DNA from: Silene conica
Taxonomy: Eukaryota > Streptophyta > Magnoliopsida > Caryophyllales > Caryophyllaceae
Direction of reading: 5' to 3'
Length of the DNA: 64,000 bases
Assembly: GCA_029255685.2 (NCBI GenBank)
Contig: CM055313.2
Coordinates: 39,388,079-39,452,078 of the forward strand
Shown here: piece after piece, positions 32,974-44,731 of the stretch
Numbering within the stretch: the stretch's first letter is position 1
Layout of the letters: every line of letters begins with the position of its first letter
The notes under the pieces: model-generated
The model's input: the letters and a program-made list of their open reading frames with translations, nothing else
Told to the model about the DNA's origin: nothing
Databases searched by the model: none
Translations under genes and position numbers: made by a program

Positions 32974-35900
32974 ATGGATTCATTCAACCCTATCACTATT
33001 GATTCTTGTCATAATGTTTTCGACGATATTTGCAATCAAAACAACATTGATACTACAAGAGAAGTTCATTTCGGAACGGGTCCGGATGGCAGTATTAACT
33101 TCATTTCTTCTCTCCCACCTCCCAAAGGTTCATTTCTTGACACGGCTTATTTAGATGAGCTAAATGAAGAAATGGACGCCTTATACTTGAAGGAAAGAGC
33201 TTATGATGAAGCTAGTGGGAGTTCTAGCAAGAAAGGTCTTGCAAAGAATAAAAGGAAGAAGAGAAAGTTAGAGAAAGGGCGATGCCACTATTGTAGTGTC
33301 ATGGGCCATTGGAGGAGGAATTGCCCCAAGTACTTACGTCATATCCAAGAAGGTCTTGTGATCCCGTTAGGTAATTCCAAATCTGAAATTTTTGTTATTG
33401 ACATAAATTTTACATCCAACACATCATGGGTATTGGATACCGGATGTGGTTCTCACCTTTGTAATCGTTTGCAGGGTTTAAGAGAAGTGGAGAAGGTAGA
33501 CAAGGGTGATATGGATCTCCGACTTGGAAATGGAGCTCGGGTAGCGGCCACTTCAAGAGGAACTTGCACTCTTGCCTTGACGAGTGGATATGAGCTCAAA
33601 CTCAATAATTGTTATTTTGTACCGTCTCTTTCCAAAAACATTATTTCTGTTGCAATGTTAGACATTGAAGGATATGATTTTTCCATTAAAAACAATTGTT
33701 GTGTAATTTCAAAGAATGACATGGTAGTTGGCCGTGCCAATTCTATTAATGGAATCTATGTTTTGGAAACTTCCGACTCGTCTAATAATGTCTACAACGT
33801 CAATAACAAAAGAATTAAAACAAATGATCCAAATGAATCATATGTTTGGCATTGTCGACTTGGTCACATAAATGAAAATCGCATTAAAAGATTGGTAAAG
33901 ACCAACATAATCAAACCATTCGAATATGAATCTTATGGAACATGCGAGGCTTGCCTTCTAGGGAAGATGACTCGTAACCCCTTTAGTGGTAAAGGGACAT
34001 GGGCAAGTGAGTTATTGGGACTTATACATACGGATGTATGCGGACCATTATCTATCACCGCTAGAGGCAACTATGACTATTTCATCACCTTCACCGATGA
34101 TCTAAGTAGGTATGGGTATATCTACTTAATGAAGCATAAGAGTGAAGCTTTTACGAAATTCAAAGAATTTCAGAATGAAGTAGAGAACCAACTCGATAGG
34201 AAGATTAAAACATTACGATCCGATCGTGGTGGAGAATATCTTAGTAATGAATTTGATTCACATCTAAAGAAATGTGGCATTGTGTCACAACTTTCACCTC
34301 CAGGAACACCACAACTTAATGGTGTGGCTGAAAGGAGGAATCGAACCTTATTGGATATGGTCCGATCAATGATGAGCCAAACTAATTTACCCAATTCATT
34401 TTGGGGATTTGCGATCCTCACCGCCATCAAATCGTTGAACAATAGTCCAACGAAAGCGACCGATAAGACTCCATATGAGATGTGGAAAGGAAAGGTTCCC
34501 AACTTATCCTATATGAAGATATGGGGGTGCGATGCTTATGTCAAGTCGAAAAACGATGACAAACTCGCACCAAGATCCGAAAAATGCATATTTGTTGGTT
34601 ATCCAACCACCTCTCGTGGCTACCACTTTTACAAACCTCAAGAAAACAAAGTGTTTGTGTCTTCTGAGGCTGTCTTCTTAGAAAAGGAGTTTATTTCTAA
34701 GAGACAGAGTGGGAGAAATTTTGAACTTAATGAAGTTCGAGAAGTTCAAGAGCCACAAACTGAAGCTGAGACTGAAGAAGATGTTCCTTCTTCATCCACT
34801 TTGGTACCTATTCCGCCTAGGAGGTCGAGTAGGGTCCCACATCAACCTGATAGGTATGTTGGACTTATTGAGGAAGATGGTAGCCTGGACGTTTTACTTT
34901 TGGAAAGTGACGAGCCTACCACTTACAAAGCTGCAATCTCTAGTCCCGACTCCATAAAATGGCATGAGGCCATGGTATCTGAAATGGATTCTATGCATCA
35001 AAACCAAGTATGGGACTTGGTAGACTTGACTAAGGAGATGAGACCTCTCCAATGCAAGTGGATCTTCAAGGTGAAGAATGGCATAGAAGGACATGATGAT
35101 GTCTATAAAGCTAGGCTAGTAGCTAAGGGTTTCTCCCAAGTCCAAGGTCTTCATTATGATGAAACCTTTGCTCCGGTAGCCATGCTAAGATCCATTAGGA
35201 TAATGTTAGCGATTGCCGCATTTCATGACTATGAAGTGTGGCAAATGGATGTCAAAACCGCCTTCTTAAATGGGCATTTAAAGGAGGATGTGTATATGAT
35301 ACAACCCGAAGGTTTTGAAGATCCTAAAAATCCTAACAAGGTATGCAAGCTTAAGAAGTCCATCTATGGTCTTAAGCAAGCATCAAGGAGTTGGAATCAT
35401 CGCTTCAATGAAGTCATAAAAGAAAATGGTTTCACTCGAAATGTCGAGGAACCTTGTCTATATATGAAGTTCAGTGGGAGCAATGTTGTATTCCTGATCT
35501 TGTATGTGGATGACATACTGCTCATTGGAAATGATGTTCCAATGCTTTCATCAGTGAAAGGATGGTTAGGTAACCATTTTCAGATGAAAGATCTAGGAAA
35601 TGCACAATGCATATTAGGTATCCGGATCTATAGAGATAGATCCAAGAGGATATTGGCACTAAATCAAGAACCTTACATCGATAAGATTCTTCGACGATTC
35701 AGCATGGGAAATTCCAAGAGAGGGTTTATCCCCATGGGAAGTGGCATTATATTGAGAAAGTCTCAATCACCCACTGAGCCCAAAGATGTTGAACGCATGA
35801 AAACGATCCCTTATGCTTCCGCCGTGGGATCTATCATGTACGCCATGATATGCACTCGTCCTGATGTCTCGTATGCTTTGAGCATGACTAGTAGATATCA

Positions 35901-36489
35901 AGCAAATCCAGGTGAAAGTCACTGGATTGCTGTCAAGAACATCCTTAAGTACTTAAGAAGAACTAAGGATTCATACTTAGTGTTTGGAGGGGAAGAAGAT
36001 TTATGTGTAAAGGGTTACACAGATGCAAGCTTCCAAACAGATAAAGACGATTTTAAATCCCAGGCTGGATTTGTCTTTATCTTGAATGGTGGTGCCATTA
36101 GTTGGAAGAGCTTCAAAGAACCAGTCGTTGCGGATTCTACAACGGAAGCAGAGTACATCGCAGCATCAGAAGCTGCTCAAGAGGCAGTATGGATAAGGCA
36201 ATTTATCGAGGGACTAAGGGTAGTTCCAAATGCTGAAGATCCTATCACCCTGTACTGTGATAACAGTGGTGCTGTCTTTCAGGCTAAGGAGCCGAAGTCT
36301 AGTAATAAGTCTAGACATGTACCAAGAAAATATCATGTAATACGGGATTTCATTGATAGGAAGGAAATAGCGATATGTAAGGTTGGGACAGACGATAATG
36401 TGGCTGATCCTTTAACCAAACCCTTGTCGCAGACTAAGCATGATTCTCATGCTCGTTCTATGGGTCTTAAGAGTTTACCCAATGTGTAA
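32974..36489 (+). CDS. B pol polyprotein lacking the capsid domain
   Basis: One open frame of 1171 residues from ATG to TAA. Residues 1-100 are acidic, then Lys-rich, and show no gag capsid fold. A CCHC knuckle lies near 104-117, followed by protease (WVLDTGCGSHLCN near 152), the GAG-pre-integrase zinc region (VWHCRLGHINENRI near 290), an integrase core with HTD (351), SDRGGEY (415) and the Glu of GVAERRNR (449), reverse transcriptase with YVDDILLIGND (843), and RNase H (GYTDASFQTDKDD near 1013). All motifs look intact. C of the same lineage (tentatively Tork/Ikeros-like) has about 250 more residues of capsid at the N-terminus. B thus supplies enzymes but would need capsid from elsewhere. Confidence 0.9.
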   Translation: MDSFNPITIDSCHNVFDDICNQNNIDTTREVHFGTGPDGSINFISSLPPPKGSFLDTAYLDELNEEMDALYLKERAYDEASGSSSKKGLAKNKRKKRKLEKGRCHYCSVMGHWRRNCPKYLRHIQEGLVIPLGNSKSEIFVIDINFTSNTSWVLDTGCGSHLCNRLQGLREVEKVDKGDMDLRLGNGARVAATSRGTCTLALTSGYELKLNNCYFVPSLSKNIISVAMLDIEGYDFSIKNNCCVISKNDMVVGRANSINGIYVLETSDSSNNVYNVNNKRIKTNDPNESYVWHCRLGHINENRIKRLVKTNIIKPFEYESYGTCEACLLGKMTRNPFSGKGTWASELLGLIHTDVCGPLSITARGNYDYFITFTDDLSRYGYIYLMKHKSEAFTKFKEFQNEVENQLDRKIKTLRSDRGGEYLSNEFDSHLKKCGIVSQLSPPGTPQLNGVAERRNRTLLDMVRSMMSQTNLPNSFWGFAILTAIKSLNNSPTKATDKTPYEMWKGKVPNLSYMKIWGCDAYVKSKNDDKLAPRSEKCIFVGYPTTSRGYHFYKPQENKVFVSSEAVFLEKEFISKRQSGRNFELNEVREVQEPQTEAETEEDVPSSSTLVPIPPRRSSRVPHQPDRYVGLIEEDGSLDVLLLESDEPTTYKAAISSPDSIKWHEAMVSEMDSMHQNQVWDLVDLTKEMRPLQCKWIFKVKNGIEGHDDVYKARLVAKGFSQVQGLHYDETFAPVAMLRSIRIMLAIAAFHDYEVWQMDVKTAFLNGHLKEDVYMIQPEGFEDPKNPNKVCKLKKSIYGLKQASRSWNHRFNEVIKENGFTRNVEEPCLYMKFSGSNVVFLILYVDDILLIGNDVPMLSSVKGWLGNHFQMKDLGNAQCILGIRIYRDRSKRILALNQEPYIDKILRRFSMGNSKRGFIPMGSGIILRKSQSPTEPKDVERMKTIPYASAVGSIMYAMICTRPDVSYALSMTSRYQANPGESHWIAVKNILKYLRRTKDSYLVFGGEEDLCVKGYTDASFQTDKDDFKSQAGFVFILNGGAISWKSFKEPVVADSTTEAEYIAASEAAQEAVWIRQFIEGLRVVPNAEDPITLYCDNSGAVFQAKEPKSSNKSRHVPRKYHVIRDFIDRKEIAICKVGTDDNVADPLTKPLSQTKHDSHARSMGLKSLPNV

Positions 36490-37282
36490 CCGATTATGCG
36501 ATATGAAATGAAAAATGTTGTTTTTACGTTCATATAAGATAATCTCGTTCATCATTTAAAGTTTTATACAACTTGTTTATTTTATATACTTTGTTAAATC
36601 CAACAGGATTGTAGGACAATTGTTGAACCCTGTTCAAGTGAACTGGATTAACTTAGTATTGCCCCTAGTCACTTATATGAGGTGACGTCTCGAAAGTGAC
36701 TAGATTATGATGCGATTGATGGTGAGTTCTTACACCATAGAGTCATAAGGGATGACTAGTCGATCATATAGACAACTGTAAAGTACACTTGTGTCGGGCA
36801 GTGACCGCTTATAGAGTTCTTTAGAATTCAATGGAGCCTGGTCGTGGCAAGAGCTGCTATATATATTCTTATGAGTCGATTCTTAGACTGGAGACTGGTT
36901 GCTCTAGAGGTAACATTATTCAGAATGACTTTGATTTATATTCTACGATCTTCCGTAAAAGGGGTCAAATGGATATATTTTGGGTCACAATGGATGATGT
37001 TGACCAAGGAGAACAGTTGGAAAGAAATTGTTCTGCCCCTTGTCAGGGTTATCTTAAATCTCAAGGCCACTCGAGGAGTAGTGAACTGAAAATGCGTGGC
37101 CACGCTCAGAGACTGTCTATGGTAGATAATTCCGGTCAAACAGTTACACTCCATGTCGAGAAAAACCACTATTGATTTGATCACGTGCAAGTACGACCTG
37201 AAAGACACCTTGCATTGAGTGGGAGATGATGTAATAGAACAAGAGAATTGGTGATCCACACTTGTGAGGACAAGTGGGAGAT
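36490..37282 (+). other. B 3' UTR, hairpins and polypurine tract
   Basis: It is homologous to the A 3' UTR. A hairpin ATGGTG/CACCAT with an 8-base loop (36719-36738) has compensatory changes relative to A. A stem CACTTGT/ACAAGTG with loop GAGG (37259-37276) runs into GTGGGAGAT and the LTR. Confidence 0.7.
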
Positions 37283-38440
37283 TGTTGGAGTGAGTGTCCT
37301 CGACAATAGTGTGATCACGTCAATTATATTAATTATATTGACAAAACTCTATAAAAGAATATTCATGGGATGATTCTTATCATAAGTCAACTGGTCAACA
37401 TTAATCGGTAATGATTGGCTTGCTAGAGTTTGACATTACTGTCGTAATGACGGTGGTGACCAGTTGATCCCTTTAGGTCACACCTTTAGGACAGCTATCT
37501 CAATATTAAATGTAACAACTGTATAATGATACGAGTTAATACATTTCTAGATTGTAAATAAAAGGAGGAAATAATTTATAATAAGATTATAAATTATCTT
37601 AGTGATCGAAATATCATCACTATTAATTATCTGTTTTATGAAACATGATAATAAAATGAATGAATTGAATTAACTACAATTGTTGTAGAATACGATTAAA
37701 TAATTATATGAAATTATTTAATTACTAATTTACGATAAAAGGTTTAAAATGTTAAACTACGTAAATAATATAATCGTAATGTTAAGTCACGGATGGGATC
37801 CGTTTTGGTCATGGTGACCGTGTGATATGTCACACTTAGACCTACACATTTTACATAATACATTATGTATTAGGAACATAAGGGAAACATGCAATTAATA
37901 TGATAAGGCATGCTTGGGACATTTGAGAGAATAGAGAGCCAAGTGATTGGGCACTCTACCCTTGGTCTCGGCCGTCCCAAAGAGAGAACAAAAGAGAGTT
38001 TTTGTTCCCTCTTCTCTAGTTCATACATTCATTCTATTCACAACTAGGGTTTTGTTTTTGTGAGAGAAAAACATAAGAAAAGAAAGAAAAATAATTCCTT
38101 CTTGTATAACCCTAGCCGTGTGCCTCATTCAATCTAGTAAGCTTGTGTGTTGGTTCTAGCAAAACAATATACAAACATTGAGAGTTAGTGTGTCTTGGTG
38201 TTCATCTTTTGGAGGCCATCATCTCTTTGAAGGTTCAAGGAGGATCATCCACACATTAAGCTCAAGAACAAGTGAAGAAGGTGACTTCACTTGTGCCCTT
38301 ATTTTGCCGAGATATCCAATGTAAGGGAGCTTATTCTTACTCCTTGATCTCGTCATAATCACTTGTTAAGCATGCTAAAGATCTATAATTTATATGATAA
38401 ATAAAAACTAGTATGACTATATAGGTATATGAACCTAACA
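37283..38440 (+). repeat. B 3' LTR
   Basis: Same length as the 5' LTR, two substitutions, followed by target duplicate ACATC at 38441-38445. Confidence 0.92.
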
Positions 38441-38445
38441 ACATC

Positions 38446-39481
38446 AATATGCATAAACATGAACTTGAATTACTATATACTTGTTTTACTATCTCGTTTT
38501 GTGAGTCTTGGTACGTGCATTAGGGATCCCTTTTCTCTTATTTACCCATAAGCCTTACATAGCCAAAATAGCCTTTTTATTCCCCCAAAACTACATCGCA
38601 TACTTAGCCTACCCTTCCAAGCTAGTATTTGTGGTCATTAGATTATTTTGAGGCATCTTGGTTTGTATGCTATATTGAGCAAAAAGAGAAAAGAAAGAAA
38701 GAAAGCAAGAAAAGAAAAAGAACAGAAAAATTCAGAAAAAGAAAGAAAGAAAAGAAAAACGAAAAACGAAAAAAATCAAAATTTACAGCAAAGTCAGTCG
38801 ACCGACCACCTTCATAGGTCGGTCGACCAACTGGCAGTGTCAGAATTCAAAATTTCGTTCCAAAATCCCTTTCTTTTACATGTTATCACTCTCGTACTTC
38901 ATTCAAAATATTTGGGAGTCATTTCTTATTTTTAATGTGAGAGTTGTGCTACAAAAGAGCACTTCTTTAATTTCAAAAGTCGTGAAATATGTTGTTGGGA
39001 ACCGGTTTTACTAGCTTGGCTACTAACCCCACAGATCCAAAAACATCTTAAACACTTTTACCTTTTACCTCACATATCTTTCATACCTCATTTGCATGTA
39101 TCCGAGTCACTTGATGAGTGTGTTCATACATAGTTGTAGAATTCTTGTTCATGTTAGATTGCAGGCATGTCTTCATGGGTCGCAGTTAGGTGAGTGTCAT
39201 TACAAAATTCTTCTTTCTATCTTCTACATATACTCACCCTTTGCTTCATGAGTGTCTCGAGCGTACCGCGAGAGTCCATGGTATAAAGTCCCTATAGTCT
39301 CCAGTTTTGCAAAGTTTGACGACACCATAACTCGTTTGCATGATTTAAATACTTTCTCATTTTGTACTTGGCATTGGTATAGGCTTACATGTAAATTTAG
39401 CTCTGATATTGAAATCGTTCCATTAGTTAAGATCGAGTCTATTTCTTGCTTGAGGGCAAGCAAGGTTTGGTTTGGGGAATA
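38446..39481 (+). other. F 3' non-coding region, second part, hairpin and polypurine tract
   Basis: No gene is visible. It holds an A/G-rich run at 38680-38780, a palindrome pair at 38796 and 38817 (21 apart), and at 39445-39464 the stem CTTGCTTG/CAAGCAAG with loop AGGG followed by GGTTTGGTTTGGGGAATA and the LTR at 39482. Confidence 0.75.
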
Positions 39482-41027
39482 TGATGCGTGTCTATTTTAT
39501 GATGTTTTACATCTATTTTTACACGCATTTGGTCGCTCATTTACTATGTTTTAGCCTTTATTTCCCAACAATTGTCTACTTTTGTATTTTCATGCACTTT
39601 TGCAGATTTATGCGGAAAAGGGACAGTTTTACACCAAATTTATGCCCTCGGGATTTTTCATGGCCAAGGAACGAAGGAAAGTCAACTCAAAGCATTAACC
39701 AAGTGCGAAGAAGTCAAACCGAGACAAATCAAAGCAATCCTACAAGAAAGTAGGTCGACCGACCTACTGCTTGGGTCGTCCGAACAGGCCCCTGTTATGG
39801 AAAGTCCAGAATTCGCTGAAGCCCGTAAACAGGTCGATCGACCTACAAAGGAGGTCGACCCACCTCAGCGCAGACTCAGAATATTTCCGGAAGCCCATTG
39901 AAGTGTTTAGGTCTTTAGGAATCTCTTAAATTCCGCCTATATAAACTAATCTTATGTTTAGGGTTAATCATTCAGTTCGATTCAGTTTTATTCAGTCGTC
40001 AATTCAGTTTTATCTCTAGTTGTAATCTTTCAATAATTCTCAAATACTTATAGTTTTGTTCATTAATCTTTCAAGCATTCATCAATAAAGTTTGTTCCTT
40101 TTCTGCCTTAATCCTATTTCCGGTAATTCCTCTCTTAATATCGGCTTCATTGTTATTAGTTTAGAATTATTGCATTCGGTTTAAGATAGAATCCCAAGCC
40201 TTATTATTGATTGCATGTTTAGATTGATATTCATTATGATTTCCATGTTTATTCCTATTTTCATTATTGCTTTAGTAATCATGAATAGCTAATTTCATAT
40301 GTTAGGATGTAGGGAATAGATATGCGTAGGTAGTATAGGTTCCAAGACCGACTGTAGCAGAGCCTTGGTCGGCCGACCTGCTTAACAGGTCGGTCGACTG
40401 AGGTTAGGGTCGGCCGACTGGGCTAGTTGGTCAATCGACCCACTCGCGTATGTATTCTGTTTCGTTTTACTTTGTTGACTATAGTATCGTGCAATGAGAC
40501 CCAAGGGAGACTTGTAGGATGTTAGTAATGACCTACCCAAGATTGAAAGATACGGGAAGGGCATTGGTTTACACTTTAAGACGGCTAGGTTACTCAAGAC
40601 TGAAAGGTATGTGGCCTAGGAATCACCCTTATTGTTGACACCCAATAATTGTGAGACCTAGGAACTAATAGCACAGGCCGAAAGGAGCTATTAGGTACCA
40701 TAGACCGAAAGGATATGTTACACCCCTTACGCGACTGCAATACATGTTGACCTTAGCATTTATACTATCTTAGCTATTTATTACCCAAACATCCTAGCAT
40801 CTCTTTTATTATAGTTTTACTCTCATCTTTATTTACTTGCTTTATTTTATATTTGTTCTAGACTTAGTAACAATCATTCAAACCCCCACTTTTGTTACCC
40901 TAAAACATTAAACATCAAACAATAAACATTCCCCACCTCTCTGTGGTTCGACCCTGACTTTCACTATCTATAGTTAAAGTTTAGGAATTATAAATTTTAT
41001 CTTTGGTACCCTCAACGACGGGCATCA
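39482..41027 (+). repeat. F 3' LTR
   Basis: 1546 bp. Palindromes start at 39753, 39774, 39832 and 39853, then at 40367, 40388, 40408 and 40429, the same register as in the 5' LTR. The TATA box is at 39938-39945. Confidence 0.9.
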
Positions 41028-41350
41028 CTCACGGTCCTCAACTCTTCACGCCTCTCACACGCCTCCATGCTCGGCAACCCCTCACAACCACCATGTCCTC
41101 CATGAATCTCAATCAAACCAACACCATAATCACCCGACTCGTCGGCCTCTTCGCTTGGTGATCCTTCCCCTACCCCCATGATTAAACTCTTCTTTGAATT
41201 AGGTGGTCTAGGTTTTATCCTTGTTAAGGGTTGGAGATCATAGATGGAACCTCCTTTAGTAACGCTATACACATTTGTCCTACCATCATGTATAACGTTC
41301 CTATCATACTGCCATTGCCTCCCAAGTAATATATGACACACATTCATAGG
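41028..41350 (-). pseudogene. E protease end and linker, right part
   Basis: Minus-strand frame: HILLGRQWQYDRNVIHDGRT, the same protease end as at 13230-13335, then an acidic Gly-rich linker running into the F target site. The frame joins 16066 in phase. The first 107 bases from the right are a second copy of the E protease end present at 13230-13336, with a few differences. The right edge abuts CACTA fragment sequence. Confidence 0.65.
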
Positions 41351-41707
41351 TCCAAGTCAAACATTGACCAGATTTGCGACGGAAAATCCGTCGCAAATAT
41401 TGACTTTTGTGACGGATAATCCGTCTCAAATCTGGTCAATGTTTGACCTGGACCATGTGTTTGTCAAGTCTGGTCAATGTGTTTGCGACGGAATTTCCGT
41501 CGCAAAAGTCAATATTTGCGACGGATTTTCCGTCGTAAACTTTCCCGCCATTTGACTTTTACTTCGCGGGTCTGGGAAATTTAGGTCCGTCGCAAAATCC
41601 GTCGCAAAAAAGAAATCCGTCGCAAAGTCCGTCCCAAACACCTTTTTGCGACGGATTTCCTGTCCGTCGCAAAATTTTCGTCGCAAATGGCGTATTTTTT
41701 CGTAGTG
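41351..41707 (-). mobile_element. CACTA end fragment with CGACGG repeats
   Basis: The right edge read on the minus strand is CACTACGAAAAAATACGCC, a typical CACTA terminus. Inside are about fifteen copies of TTTGCGACGGA or its complement, often as head-to-head hairpins. This fits subterminal transposase-binding repeats. No matching left CACTA end is present at the junction with E, so the fragment is truncated or rearranged. Confidence 0.7.
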
Positions 41708-44700
41708 AGACAATCAGTTGACTCATGGTTCACCATTGCCAAATTAAAACATTTCATGCTCATACTTCAAATTATGGAGGCAAAACTCGTGTTTGTGCAC
41801 ATAAGAGAAAGTGACATTAGGCAAATATTTGATTAATGTAAGTAAGCACGGAGCAATAACATATTTCACGAGATATACATCAATCATAGACTAGCAAATC
41901 AGCTTAGCATCTCTAGGTATAAATAAGTTAAAATCTCATAGGTACATTTCCCATCTACTCACATTAAATCATTTCTCATAAAACTAGTATAACTTGCAAG
42001 ATAAGAGGTCTATATCATGTGAAATAATTTCATATTCAGACAAAATTTCATCAACATGTAGCTACAGACTCTGTCATGTTGCAAAATAATTACCATAATC
42101 CTCAAACATCAACTTTATCATGGATTATCACCTTGAAAACATAACGATGAAGTTGTATTTAATGGCAATTTATAAACACGAATCACTGACGATTTTACAA
42201 GTTAAAGATCGAAAACAAATCTAGCATTCTTATAATTCACATGTCAATCATGTTACTAATTTAATATATAGTAATCAGATTTAAACATAACAACACGTAG
42301 TTCACCTTGTAGCATAACAATAGTGTCGGTATGAATGAAACTAACTTTATGTAAAACTCCCCAAAATAATTAAGGTTATATTATTATATAGTAATGTTCA
42401 TATCCATATCATATGTGTACTGTTCATGCCACTTATGTCATATCAGAATATTACATGGTTACATCACATAATCCATATTTGATTAAACCTCAATATTTAA
42501 AACTGTATCATTTTAATAATCATACATCACGCAGCAACTTTCAAAAACCATAACTAAATAACCGCTTAGCTATTTTGCGAGCTATTATAATTTTTAGAAA
42601 ATATAAGAAATATTAATTAATCATAGGAAAAAGAATAAATTGCAAAGCTTAAGAAAATTATTTATAACGATTTTTACAACTCAATTGGTTCGAACAAAAA
42701 CTTTACAACACTTAAACAGAAATTTGGACAACTTGCAAAAATCACCATTAAATAACGACTCCTTAAGATTTTACGCGGCTTATCATTTTGAAACCGTGAA
42801 TGAATATTTTAAACAGTGGAGTTGGAATTATGCATAAACAATAAGTATGTTTTAAAGGGTTTCTTTTGCTTAAACATGGGTCGAAACAGAACTGTGCAGT
42901 AACAATCTGACCATTGTCAACTAAAATATTTAATTCTCTCAAAATATAATTCATATTAACTTGAAACCAAAAAGATCGGAAAGCTAAATCAGAAGGTTAT
43001 CATAAATAAAATTTTCATACTCATATATGGAACACATTTTAAATGACAGCTCGCACAAACAAGGTAGCATTCTGGAAATTTATTAAAAAAAAATTTGTTC
43101 CTTGAAATCACTTCACATTATCACATTGAAATACAACCATTCCTCTTCCGTAACATGTTGACATATCATTTGAAGCATTGAAATCACATTGCACCAATTT
43201 AACAGGTATTCATTATTTCAAACCAAAAATTGCCATCTACGAAATAGTAAAGATTGCGAAAGCGAAAGGTAACGTCAACGAAATAATTCAATAGTTATAC
43301 AAGTATGAACAACGCATTAGTTCCTACCATCGTAACAATCACAACATAAAAGTACATGAACATATATCCTAAAATTACAAATGTGCCACTTATTGAATAC
43401 TGACTCTATAGCCAAACTAATTGTGTGTAAATAGAAATTGTCATGTAAACTTTAAGTACGACCTATGAATTACATAACTATAAAAAAAAATTCTTGGCTT
43501 GGGGTAACACATTCCGCATATCACTAGACATGAATTACTATAACATATAAATCCGATCATTCATATCCAAACGCCAACCAATATATTACATAGTTATGAT
43601 AGTCATTTAATAACCAGATATCATTAGGGACATTTCGAAACACCAAAATCATATGATCTTATCAACCAAATTACTGTCCAATAAATATACATCCATTCTC
43701 TGAAATTCCACATTAAATCATTCAGATCAGTCAACATTTCAGTATCAATCACATTCTTTCAATACACACCATTAGCCATAACTCACATTATGACTTACCT
43801 CATTCTTCTCCTACAAGGATGTTAGTACCATATAATTAGGTTTGTTCCTTTATTTCATTACTACCCACTCTCTACATCACTCGAGGGTTTCCAGGTTAGA
43901 CTGATAGGGCCAGTGGCTTGGTTTGAGGGGGCCACTAACTCATCCCAATCCTGGGGCTCCTAACAGTTACTAGCCTGGGGTTCATTTTATTCGACTCTTC
44001 CTATGTTCATTATTTTTCATTTGGTTTAGGCCTGACGATCGTTCGCTCTGATACCACTTTGTAACACCCCCATTTATTTAAGAGCCTTTAGCAAGACATT
44101 CTCAAATAAATAGAGCTGTTACCATCTCGGAATGTCCGAGGTAGTGAATAACAAAGTAAAACAACCAAAGGACTTTATATAAAACTGATAAAATTTAAAA
44201 CTTGGTTATTACAGTTACTACATAACGGAAAAGAAAGTACAACTGATGACTTCTCTATATGTAATATAATTCTAGGTCGGTCCAAAGTATGCATCTCACA
44301 TTCATGCCCCAGCTCTGCTCATCTGTCCAAAGTATGCAATGATATGCTCGAGCTCAATCTCAAATCTCAATCTCAAACCCGTAACACCCAGCCATACCGA
44401 ACCTCCCGGCAGACTATAATCGGCCGTCGCCGAACACCAGCATAACAGCTGAGGTCACCAGGTCTAGTCCTGCCGAACTAGCCTGGGCCCAATAATATCT
44501 CATCAATAATATCTCATCATCTCAAATCCGTATCCAATGCATATGCCATGCTTATGAATGCAATATAGAATGTTCAACCACTATATATCATTCTCATAAT
44601 AATCACACTTGCATCCATAACATACAATATACACATCCATTCAAAGAACGTCATAAAATATGGTACCAGTGTATCCTACTTGGATGGCAATATAGTCCAA

Positions 44701-44731
44701 TGGCAAGCCAGTAACTAACAGAAGTATGCCA
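41708..44731 (-). mobile_element. Second Tekay-like copy T2, partial
   Basis: The interior resembles T1 (for example around 41840-41960 against 1960-2100). The primer-site complement GCTCTGATACCA lies at 44045-44056, and an LTR start TGTAACACCCCC at 44060. Only about 670 bases of LTR remain before the CACTA element G. No coding sequence is visible. The 3' end is missing. Confidence 0.7.

Larger units (their letters stand above)
30023..38440 (+). mobile_element. Ty1/copia element B, pol without capsid
   Basis: LTRs 30023-31180 and 37283-38440 are both 1158 bp and differ at two positions that I can find (30281 and 30437). They begin TGTTGGAG and end CCTAACA. The 5-base duplication ACATC lies on both sides. 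The element carries a full pol but a replaced gag N-terminus. The insertion is recent. Confidence 0.92.
16067..41027 (+). mobile_element. Athila-type gag-protease LTR element F, carrying two nested copia elements
   Basis: The two LTRs (16067-17611 and 39482-41027) start TGATGCGTGTC and end GACGGGCATCA. The flanking 5-base duplications are CTCAC at 16062-16066 and 41028-41032. The primer site is tRNA-Asp type and the polypurine tract precedes the right LTR. Without insertions A and B the element is about 8.2 kb. It encodes gag and protease only. LTR divergence is roughly 2-3% by eye. Four groups of CG-rich palindromes occur outside the gene and one group inside it. Confidence 0.9.

Noticed and set aside
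42640..42954. Small ORFs in T2 interior
   Set aside because: Non-coding interior of a Tekay-like element; no counterpart in T1 at the same place.
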